Of a stretch of 5,785 nt of DNA, positions 1 to 5,547 are shown piece by piece. The notes under the pieces were generated by a model that searched no databases, had not been told where the DNA came from, and saw only the letters and a program-made list of their open reading frames with translations. Positions within the stretch are counted from its first letter, which is position 1. Each line of letters begins with the position of its first letter. A program made the translations under genes and the position numbers. The stretch spans positions 1-5,785 of the forward strand of contig PWQB01000279.1 in assembly GCA_003556955.1 (NCBI GenBank). Reading direction: 5' to 3'. Source of the DNA: Nostocaceae cyanobacterium CSSed10_463m. GTDB lineage: Bacteria; Cyanobacteriota; Cyanobacteriia; Cyanobacteriales; Nostocaceae.

Positions 1-64
1 GACGAAATCAAATTGTGCAAAGTTCATTGCGGCAAAATTGAGATTTTTGGCTATTTTACGCATA

Positions 65-95
65 GGGTGTTGGGTGTAGGGGTTAGGGTTTAGGG
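65..95 (+). repeat. G-tract block, potential G-quadruplex
   Basis: Five runs of three or four G (65-67, 72-74, 79-82, 86-88, 93-95) are separated by loops of three or four bases (TGTT, TGTA, TTA, TTTA). This satisfies the usual G-quadruplex pattern. The block is also nearly complementary, with G-T wobbles, to the C-rich heptamers at 155-177, so the two could form a long imperfect stem instead. The word GGGGTTAGGG inside it (79-88) recurs at 5506-5515. Confidence 0.6.
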
Positions 96-110
96 AAGAC
101 AGCATTGGTC

Positions 111-135
111 GGGGCTTGGAACCCCTTTCTTTGTT
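111..135 (+). terminator. Weak candidate terminator hairpin reading rightwards
   Basis: GGGG (111-114) can pair with CCCC (122-125) across a 7-base loop and is followed by a T-rich run (TTTCTTTGTT). The stem is only four pairs. It would serve a plus-strand gene to the left of the window, which cannot be seen. On the minus strand, downstream of sasA, the stem is not followed by T residues, so it is not a convincing sasA terminator. Confidence 0.2.
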
Positions 136-154
136 GGGTGGGGCTTTCTCTTTG

Positions 155-177
155 CCCACACCCCACACCCCACACCC
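155..177. repeat. CCCACAC heptamer tandem repeat (STRR-like)
   Basis: Three perfect head-to-tail copies of CCCACAC lie at 155-161, 162-168 and 169-175, with two further C bases of a fourth. Short tandem heptamer repeats (STRR) are a described feature of heterocystous cyanobacterial genomes, and this array resembles them. The minus strand has four runs of three or more G and could fold as a quadruplex. The array ends about 20 bp from the sasA stop codon, so it would lie in the 3' untranslated region of that transcript. Confidence 0.75.
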
Positions 178-194
178 GCCCGAACGGGGCTTGG

Positions 195-1382
195 TCAAAA
201 TGGATATACTGGTAATGTAAAGTGAAACCATGCGCCGCCATTGGGGGCAGAATCTACCCAAATTTGACCGTAATGTGATTGAATAATGCGTTGGCATAAA
301 CAAAGACCAATGCCGTATCCATCGATACTTTGATCCCGTTGTAGCCTGTAGTGATTCTCAAAAATGCGATCGCGTTTTTCTAAAGGAATCCCAGGGCCAG
401 TGTCACCAATACTCAATTGAATTTTTTGGGTGGTGCGGTGTAATCCAGCAATGCTGATTTTCCCCCCTTCTGGCGTGTATTTAATGGCATTATCCAACAA
501 GTTGATTAGCACTTGGCGTACACGCTCTGGATCGGCATAGACATTGGGTAAATCTTGCGGAATATCCGTTTCTATTTGTTGGGATTTGGCCATGTAGCGA
601 TCGCGCAATTCTGACAATACATCCAAACAGAGTTTGCCAATTTCCATTTTTTGTGGTACGATAGGGAGTTCTGTATCGCTGCCCCGGCCTACCTGTAACA
701 AATCAGCAATCATCCGGTCAATTGTCTTAGTTTGACTACGGGCTTGTTTTAATAAATGTGCTGCCATAGCTGGCTTCAGCCGCACAAATGCACCCATTTC
801 TATACTGTAATTAGATTGTAGAGTTTCGATGGCGATCGCCGCAGCTGTGAGTGGATTGCGGAGGTCATGCGCCAGCATCGAGATCACCCGGTCTTTAAAT
901 TGCAACTGCTCCTGAAGTTTCTCTTTTTCTTGTTTCAAGCGAAAAACTTCATCTGAGAGTTTGATTAGTTCCGCCGAAACAGCTACAGAACGAATTGTGG
1001 ATTTGGGTGACGACATTCGATTATTGTCATCGATTCGTTCTTGTAAGTCTTCTTGCAATTTTAAATAAGCATCTACAGCCCCTTGCCAGCGAGGCCACCA
1101 GTTTTTCAGTTGGGCAATGATATTACTTCCAGCTATAATCTGTCTGGGTTCTGGGTGGATTTTGATTAAAGCTGGCGTTGCAACTAATTTAAAATGTTCT
1201 GCTAAATAGGGTTGTTGCCCGACATCGATAATCTGAAGTTCAAAGTTATACTCAGCCTGCAATTCTTTTAAGTAAGCACGGATACGCTGCACTTGTTGTC
1301 GAGACTTTGGTCGTCCATCGACAAATAGCAACAGTTGGAGTGGAGCCTCAGAATTAATAGGCTGATCCTGGGAAACTTGCAT
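195..1382 (-). CDS. sasA: Adaptive-response / circadian output sensor histidine kinase SasA
   Basis: SasA is a cytoplasmic histidine kinase. It binds KaiC through a KaiB-like thioredoxin-fold domain and phosphorylates the response regulator RpaA, passing circadian time to transcription. Numbered from the TTG at 1409, the KaiB-like domain spans about residues 24-108 ([26 protein letters not shown]). A charged helical linker, probably coiled coil, covers about 146-172. The HisKA H-box [13 protein letters not shown] carries the phospho-acceptor His181. The ATPase domain shows an N-box ([14 protein letters not shown]), G1 (DTGPGIP, 336-342), an F-box around F350 and G2 (GYGIGLCL, 364-371). All catalytic motifs are intact, and there is no transmembrane segment, as expected for the family. 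I chose ATG at 1382 (395 aa), giving MQVSQDQP just before the KaiB-like domain. The frame extends to a TTG at 1409 (404 aa). Neither has a Shine-Dalgarno sequence. No kai genes or rpaA are in the window. Confidence 0.96.
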   Translation of the reverse strand: MQVSQDQPINSEAPLQLLLFVDGRPKSRQQVQRIRAYLKELQAEYNFELQIIDVGQQPYLAEHFKLVATPALIKIHPEPRQIIAGSNIIAQLKNWWPRWQGAVDAYLKLQEDLQERIDDNNRMSSPKSTIRSVAVSAELIKLSDEVFRLKQEKEKLQEQLQFKDRVISMLAHDLRNPLTAAAIAIETLQSNYSIEMGAFVRLKPAMAAHLLKQARSQTKTIDRMIADLLQVGRGSDTELPIVPQKMEIGKLCLDVLSELRDRYMAKSQQIETDIPQDLPNVYADPERVRQVLINLLDNAIKYTPEGGKISIAGLHRTTQKIQLSIGDTGPGIPLEKRDRIFENHYRLQRDQSIDGYGIGLCLCQRIIQSHYGQIWVDSAPNGGAWFHFTLPVYPF

Positions 1383-1531
1383 GTAATCGTGTTTCAGCAC
1401 TGGTAACAACCTGGCGACGCTTCGCTTAACAGAAAGTAGAATGGATTGACGGTTGTCGATGGTCGGTGATTTTCTTCAATTTAATATCTATTTTAGATTT
1501 TTCATACTCCTATCTGCTCAACGTTTTTGAC
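1383..1531. promoter_or_regulatory. Divergent intergenic region between sasA and the secreted-protein gene
   Basis: Because the two genes diverge, both promoters should lie in these roughly 150 bases. The right half is AT-rich (about 1478-1505), with a -10-like TAATAT (1482-1487, plus strand) and, on the minus strand, a TAAAAT word near 1490-1495. I cannot find a well-spaced -35 partner for either. TTGACG at 1446-1451 is 30 bp from TAATAT, which is too far. A small GC inverted repeat, GCGA-cgct-TCGC, lies at 1414-1425. No operator of a known regulator is recognisable. Confidence 0.4.
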
Positions 1532-3025
1532 ATGAGACACTCCTTTTTCGGCTTCTTGCTGCCTTTTGGTCTAACTTCTGTATTAGGAAATACCTTGGCG
1601 GCTGGATATGAGTCCCCATCTTCCCTAATTTCAAATCTTACATCAAAGGCAACAAATGAAAAATTTTATACTGAAGCTGGGAGACTGGTACAGCGTCAGC
1701 TAGATTTGATGGCTCTGATTGAGCAAGCACTCACAGATCCCGATCCTCATCGGATACGAGTTCTGAGAGGCCAATTAACAATTCAGGTGAAGACGGTAGA
1801 AAGTTTTGTAAATCGTCAGCAAAAAAATCCCCCAGCTTTTTGTAACTCTCAAAGAGATTCAGCGAGAAATCTTTCACTCTTACCTGATCAGTTAATTGCA
1901 GTCCCAGATCAAATTTACTGCCCTTTGTATACTTCTAGCCAGGAGTTATTAAAACTATTCCCAATACTAGACAAACTATTATCTCGAAGAGAGGAATTAG
2001 CCTTAGTCAGACAGATCCCCCTGGTGACTGGTGAACGCCAATCAGATCCTATCCTCTCTATTGCACCTGTAGAGTTTCCCAATTTAGGCAAGCCCGCCGT
2101 CCCTTTGTCTACATGGGAACCAAGTTTATCGACAGGTAATTTAGGGACACCATTAGCATCCCCTCAAACACAAGTAACGGGCAGAAATGCCAAAACAGCT
2201 ATAGCCAATTATGCACCACCTGTGCAGCCTGCGATCGCAGCCCCTGAGTCAGCACTGGCTACTCTGGCAAATGCCAAGCAAATGTTAACGGCAATACTAG
2301 GGGAATTTCCCCCAGAAATTCGCTTTACAGATCCTTGGGATAAAGCTGCTACCCTTGACCTATTGACCTACAGCCTGATACCCCAGGAAGCACAAATTTA
2401 CGCGAAGTTTTTGGAATTGCCTCGTACTGGTATTTTCCGTGTATTACAGTCTTCAGTTCACCAGCGTCCCCTGAATACTCTTTGGAATCGATTGCAACCC
2501 CATGTTAGTGAGCGCTATCCTTTCCCCTCTTTGGGTGATGCTCAGGATGGATTTAATCCTAGTTTAGCACTTCAACTTAGAGGAGAGCGCTTTCAATTAG
2601 TAGACCAAGGGGTAAATTATAGTTTTATGGTTGACGTGGGTGATATACCCCTGGAACAGTTGGATGGGACACTGCAAGCTGTAGCCTCACCAACACGTAA
2701 ATTTTTGTTGGATTATCAACCTCCCACACAGTTGCAGGCTTTACAAGTAGAACGCAGACGGTTTTTGACAGGTAAAAATCAGACAGGAATTTTTTCCTAT
2801 GCTCCCGCTAAATTAAACCATACTTATGTAGTGCGATCGCTGCAATTTCAACTACCAGATACAATATTGAATGGTCAATCTATATCATCAGAGCAACTAC
2901 AACAGATTCCCAGTAGTGATATTATCCTGGCTTTTCGGGCAGTACGTCGCCGTAATGATGGTAGTTACACCGTGCTGTGGCGCGTGTTAAATGAACTACC
3001 AGCACCACAAATTGAAAAAAGTTAA
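1532..3025 (+). CDS. Secreted cyanobacterial protein of unknown function
   Basis: I do not recognise a named family. Starting at ATG 1532 the product is 497 aa and opens with a classical signal peptide: MRHS (basic n-region), FFGFLLPFGLTSVLG (hydrophobic core), then NTLA-AG as a plausible signal peptidase I site. The frame extends to a GTG at 1466, but that would put 22 hydrophobic residues before the signal peptide, so the inner ATG is preferred. The mature protein has an N-terminal helical region of about 135 residues with just two cysteines (36 residues apart by sequence), which could form a disulphide in the periplasm. A low-complexity Pro/Ser/Thr/Ala linker follows (about residues 165-235 of this start), then a mixed alpha/beta C-terminal region of about 250 residues ending near VLWRVLNELP. 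No lipobox, no further membrane segments and no enzyme motif are visible. Location is probably periplasm or outside the cell. It is transcribed away from sasA and followed by its own terminator. Confidence 0.85.
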   Translation: MRHSFFGFLLPFGLTSVLGNTLAAGYESPSSLISNLTSKATNEKFYTEAGRLVQRQLDLMALIEQALTDPDPHRIRVLRGQLTIQVKTVESFVNRQQKNPPAFCNSQRDSARNLSLLPDQLIAVPDQIYCPLYTSSQELLKLFPILDKLLSRREELALVRQIPLVTGERQSDPILSIAPVEFPNLGKPAVPLSTWEPSLSTGNLGTPLASPQTQVTGRNAKTAIANYAPPVQPAIAAPESALATLANAKQMLTAILGEFPPEIRFTDPWDKAATLDLLTYSLIPQEAQIYAKFLELPRTGIFRVLQSSVHQRPLNTLWNRLQPHVSERYPFPSLGDAQDGFNPSLALQLRGERFQLVDQGVNYSFMVDVGDIPLEQLDGTLQAVASPTRKFLLDYQPPTQLQALQVERRRFLTGKNQTGIFSYAPAKLNHTYVVRSLQFQLPDTILNGQSISSEQLQQIPSSDIILAFRAVRRRNDGSYTVLWRVLNELPAPQIEKS

Positions 3026-3031
3026 TTTTTT

Positions 3032-3058
3032 AGCCCACGTAATGTGGGCTTTGTATTT
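3032..3058 (+). terminator. Rho-independent terminator after the secreted-protein gene
   Basis: A perfect 7-bp stem, AGCCCAC (3032-3038) with GTGGGCT (3044-3050), closes a 5-base loop and is followed by a T-rich tail (TTGTATTTT). It begins 7 bp after the stop codon. It should separate this transcript from the glycosyltransferase gene downstream, although T residues also precede the stem and the tail is interrupted by G and A, so read-through is possible. Confidence 0.75.
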
Positions 3059-3112
3059 TGAGGTCACCCGCAAATATGGAGACACGAAAATTCAATCTGC
3101 CCTAAATTGAAT

Positions 3113-3976
3113 ATGTTAAATATATTACTGAACACTCAAGAAATCCTGAGCAAAAACCATCTTGTTGATCATATTGATCAAATTTTCATCATTGCTTACA
3201 AAGAATCAACGGAACAACTTCAGGAAGTTTTGACTCAAGAAGGTTTCCAGTGGGAAGTGATCAGACAAGAAAATCAACCCGAATACCAAAACTTTTCTCG
3301 GAGTTATTTGTGTTTGTTAAATCATTGCCAAGCCTGGAAACAAGCAATCCAAGCAGACAAACCAGTTATCATTGTTGAAGCAGATTTTGTCCCTGTAGTT
3401 GGTTTTGGTAAGCTTCCCCTACCATTTAATCCCAATCAAAATGATATTGGCATTAGCTGGCTGTACACTTGTGCGGCGCAGATTTATAACATTTCTTCTC
3501 ATGGATTTGAAGGATTTTCTACTTCAGCAGTTGCTTATATTGTGAATCCTCAAAGCGCTGCTTACCTCATAGAACTAGCAGCAGAAATTCGGGAGAAAGT
3601 GGGAACTAATAACTATTCGAGTTGGGATTCTAATATTGACTCTTTTCTCCGTCAAAAAAACTTAAAAAACTATATTCCTTGGCGGAACTATGGGGAACAT
3701 GGGGGTTTACCCAATCCCGAACACTCCCAACACAATTTAAGCAAAACGCACCGTGCTGATATACTCTACAATAAACTGGCTTTTATGCCTTTATATGCTG
3801 TCAATCAGAAGCATCAAAAACTAAGTTTTCTCAAAGTCAGGTTCCAAGCTCGGTTCAAAGGACTTGCCAGTTTGGTAACTGGACGCTTTCTACGCCCTAA
3901 ACTGATTAAAAAGTCCAAACAACCCATCATGCTCATCAGTTTTGCTGTGTTACGGCAATTTTCATGGCAAATTTAA
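3113..3976 (+). CDS. Glycosyltransferase resembling family 25 (LPS-biosynthesis type)
   Basis: This is probably a cytoplasmic or membrane-associated sugar transferase acting on a surface polysaccharide or lipopolysaccharide; donor and acceptor cannot be told. Counting from ATG 3113 (287 aa; a TTG two codons earlier is the alternative), an opening strand IDQIFIIAYKES is followed by SRSYLCLLNHCQAWKQAI and then VIIVEADFVPV (about 86-96). That order matches family 25, where a conserved Ser/His/Trp helix precedes an acidic ILEDD-type motif. Here the acidic motif reads E-A-D rather than E-D-D. Further on come WDSNIDSFLRQ (about 171-181), which may hold the second acidic site, and a striking NYGEHGGLPNPEH stretch (about 192-204) followed by HRADIL. 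The last 45 residues are strongly basic with a short hydrophobic stretch (IMLISFAVL), suggesting peripheral membrane binding. No signal peptide is present. The gene follows a terminator and lies 61 bp before the SLH lipoprotein gene with no terminator between. Confidence 0.78.
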   Translation: MLNILLNTQEILSKNHLVDHIDQIFIIAYKESTEQLQEVLTQEGFQWEVIRQENQPEYQNFSRSYLCLLNHCQAWKQAIQADKPVIIVEADFVPVVGFGKLPLPFNPNQNDIGISWLYTCAAQIYNISSHGFEGFSTSAVAYIVNPQSAAYLIELAAEIREKVGTNNYSSWDSNIDSFLRQKNLKNYIPWRNYGEHGGLPNPEHSQHNLSKTHRADILYNKLAFMPLYAVNQKHQKLSFLKVRFQARFKGLASLVTGRFLRPKLIKKSKQPIMLISFAVLRQFSWQI

Positions 3977-4037
3977 TTTAGCTGAGTTGTGGCAGTCTGC
4001 GCTAGGGTAGGAATTGACACGTTATTTGTAATTTCCT

Positions 4038-5411
4038 GTGCTTTTGCGTAAACGTCCAGCTGTCTTACTGAGTTTGGCTATTTTATTCACTTCTTTAACA
4101 GCTTGTGGTAACAATCCCACCGCCAAAACCCTAGAAGAAGCTTTGGCGGCAGATCCCAGGCTACAAGATAACCCAGGAATATTTGGTCAATCTCCCAGAA
4201 ATGAACCGCAACCAGGGCAGAACCAACCCAAAGTTGAGTTACCATCTGATTTTCCTCCAAATATCCCTTTATATCCCAATGCTAAATTAGAGTCAGTCAC
4301 AGTTGAAAGGACTGCTGAAAATAGCGTAGTCACTCGCTGGCTAAGTTCCGACCCCAGCAATTTTATTACTAGTTTTTATAGTGACCAGTTTCAGAAAAAT
4401 GACTGGCAAATTTTACAACAGCCCACAGATGATTCGGAAAATACTTTTATAGCACGTCGGGACGATTTGCAGGTAAAGGTGACTATTCAGCCACAATCAG
4501 TTACTAACCCCAAACCGGATCAACCACAAACAGCCAGTATATTGATTATTGAGTACGTATCTAATAGTACAGCAGCAACACAACCTGAAACTGCAACTTC
4601 TCAATCCAGCAATTCCCATGTTTTTGGTCCACCACTACCTGATAATTTGGCAATGCAGCCAAATACATCCGGTAGCCAAACACCCCCTATAGCTACAGCA
4701 AAATCTCAGCAATTCAACGATCTTAACCAAGCACCTCCAGAACTGCGTCAATCTATCGAAGATTTAGCCGCTTTGGGTGTTTTGTCTTTAAAGTCTCCGC
4801 AGGAAGTTAAGAGCAGTTCTAATCATGCCATAACTCAATCATTTGAACCGAGTAGAAACGTGAATCGCCGGGAATATGCCCGTTGGCTAGTTGCTGCTAA
4901 CAATGCTATGTATGCTAATAATCCAGCTAAACAGATTCGTTTGGCATCCGCAAGCACACAATCCACTTTTAGTGATGTATCCAACACAGATATTGATTTT
5001 CCTGTAATTCAAGGGTTAGCTGAAGCAGGGTTAATTCCCAGTCCCTTATCTGGTGATTCTACGGCAGTTTTATTTCAACCGGATGCACCCCTGACAAGGG
5101 AACAGTTAATTTTGTGGAAAATTCCCCTAGATACTCGTCAAGCCTTACCTGCTGCCAATTTAGAAGCAGTCAAGGAAACCTGGGGTTTTCAAGACACGGG
5201 AAAAATTGACCCGAAGGCATTACGCGCCGTGCTGGCTGATTTCCAAAATGGCGAACGATCAAATATTAGGCGGGTGTTTGGTTTTACAACCCTGTTCCAA
5301 CCGAAAAGACCAGTTTCTCGTGCTGAAGCTGCGGCAGCTTTGGGTTACTTTGGTACTCAAGGTGAGGGGATATCGGCTGCTGAAGTTTTGAATATTAAGC
5401 GATCGCCATAA
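4038..5411 (+). CDS. SLH-domain lipoprotein, predicted envelope anchor
   Basis: Predicted to be lipid-anchored in the envelope and to bind cell-wall glycan. The N-terminus MLLRKRP then LLSLAILFTSLTAC is a lipoprotein signal with lipobox L-T-A-C, so Cys23 should be lipidated. A Pro/Gln/Asn-rich spacer (about 40-70) leads to a compact alpha/beta domain (about 70-173) that contains IPLYPNA, FYSDQFQKNDWQIL and IARRDDLQVKVTI. A second Ser/Thr/Gln/Pro-rich linker (about 175-225) follows. Three SLH repeats close the protein: about 226-286 (FNDL ... FEPSRNVNRREYARWL), 311-360 (FSDV ... FQPDAPLTREQLILW) and 384-438 (FQDT ... FQPKRPVSRAEAAAALG). SLH repeats in cyanobacterial envelope proteins bind peptidoglycan-linked polysaccharide. 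Start is GTG 4038; TTG 4044 gives an equally good signal, and no Shine-Dalgarno sequence is visible. The stop follows a HIP1 octamer (5399-5406) that encodes the C-terminal residues. Probably co-transcribed with the glycosyltransferase. Confidence 0.9.
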   Translation: MLLRKRPAVLLSLAILFTSLTACGNNPTAKTLEEALAADPRLQDNPGIFGQSPRNEPQPGQNQPKVELPSDFPPNIPLYPNAKLESVTVERTAENSVVTRWLSSDPSNFITSFYSDQFQKNDWQILQQPTDDSENTFIARRDDLQVKVTIQPQSVTNPKPDQPQTASILIIEYVSNSTAATQPETATSQSSNSHVFGPPLPDNLAMQPNTSGSQTPPIATAKSQQFNDLNQAPPELRQSIEDLAALGVLSLKSPQEVKSSSNHAITQSFEPSRNVNRREYARWLVAANNAMYANNPAKQIRLASASTQSTFSDVSNTDIDFPVIQGLAEAGLIPSPLSGDSTAVLFQPDAPLTREQLILWKIPLDTRQALPAANLEAVKETWGFQDTGKIDPKALRAVLADFQNGERSNIRRVFGFTTLFQPKRPVSRAEAAAALGYFGTQGEGISAAEVLNIKRSP

Positions 5412-5547
5412 AGCTGACCTTCTGAATTAAAATTTCCCCCTTCCCTACTCTCCCTAGCCCTCTCCTACAAGGAGAGGGAAAAGGAAAAACTTTTGTTGCT
5501 GGAAAGGGGTTAGGGGGTTAGGTTTCGCGTGAGCTTTTCCACATAAC
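5412..5547. other. Intergenic region with GC-rich hairpins
   Basis: No gene is supported here. A pyrimidine-rich stretch (about 5433-5465) is followed by a strong hairpin (5458-5478), an A-rich spacer, and a G-tract block (5506-5522). CCCTAGCCC (5452-5460) could also pair with GGGTTAGGG (5507-5515) using one G-U pair, competing with or enclosing the inner hairpin. The arrangement resembles the dispersed intergenic palindromes common in Nostocales genomes. Confidence 0.6.
5458..5478. repeat. Perfect 8-bp inverted repeat (hairpin)
   Basis: CCCTCTCC (5458-5465) and GGAGAGGG (5471-5478) flank the loop TACAA. The stem is perfect and GC-rich. It lies 46 bp past the SLH lipoprotein stop and may protect or end that transcript, but it is followed by AAAAGGAAAAA rather than T residues, so it is not a textbook terminator. 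The word looks like a dispersed cyanobacterial intergenic repeat known to me from general experience; I could not check copy number. Confidence 0.7.

Larger units (their letters stand above)
1..194. other. Repeat-rich non-coding region downstream of sasA
   Basis: No credible gene is visible here. All three plus frames hit stops quickly, except frame 1, which is open to a stop at 91-93 but gives an unremarkable peptide that runs into the G-rich repeat. The region contains a run of five G-tracts (65-95), a small GC hairpin (111-125), three copies of the word GGGGCTT (111, 140 and 186) and a C-rich heptamer array (155-177). The first 60 bases are AT-rich and show no motif I recognise. This is typical of degenerate intergenic repeat DNA in Nostocales. 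Confidence 0.7.

Noticed and set aside
1..93. 3' end of an upstream gene in frame 1
   Set aside because: The frame is open only to 91-93, the peptide has no recognisable motif and its last third is encoded by the G-rich repeat.
79..95. Telomere-like repeat (TTAGGG/TTTAGGG words)
   Set aside because: Only one unit of each word occurs, within a bacterial G-tract block; there is no regular array and no linear-end context.
155..177. CRISPR-like repeat array
   Set aside because: The units are 7 bp, contiguous and without spacers, so this is a simple tandem heptamer repeat.
1383..1409. TTG start giving a 404-residue SasA
   Set aside because: Nine extra residues from a rare start codon without a Shine-Dalgarno sequence; ATG 1382 starts directly before the KaiB-like domain. 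It cannot be fully excluded.
1446..1451. TTGACG as a -35 box for the secreted-protein gene
   Set aside because: The nearest -10-like word, TAATAT at 1482, is 30 bp away, well beyond the usual 16-19 bp spacing.
1466..1531. GTG start extending the secreted protein by 22 residues
   Set aside because: The extension would precede a well-formed signal peptide beginning MRHS, which is an unlikely arrangement; ATG 1532 fits better.
4014..4019. Consensus TTGACA as a -35 box for the lipoprotein gene
   Set aside because: It lies only 18 bp before the start codon, so a properly spaced -10 box would fall inside the coding region, and no TATAAT-like word is there.
5206..5391. Open frame of 61 codons on the plus strand
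   Set aside because: It lies entirely inside the third SLH repeat of the lipoprotein gene in another frame, and its peptide shows no domain; the SLH reading is clearly the real one.
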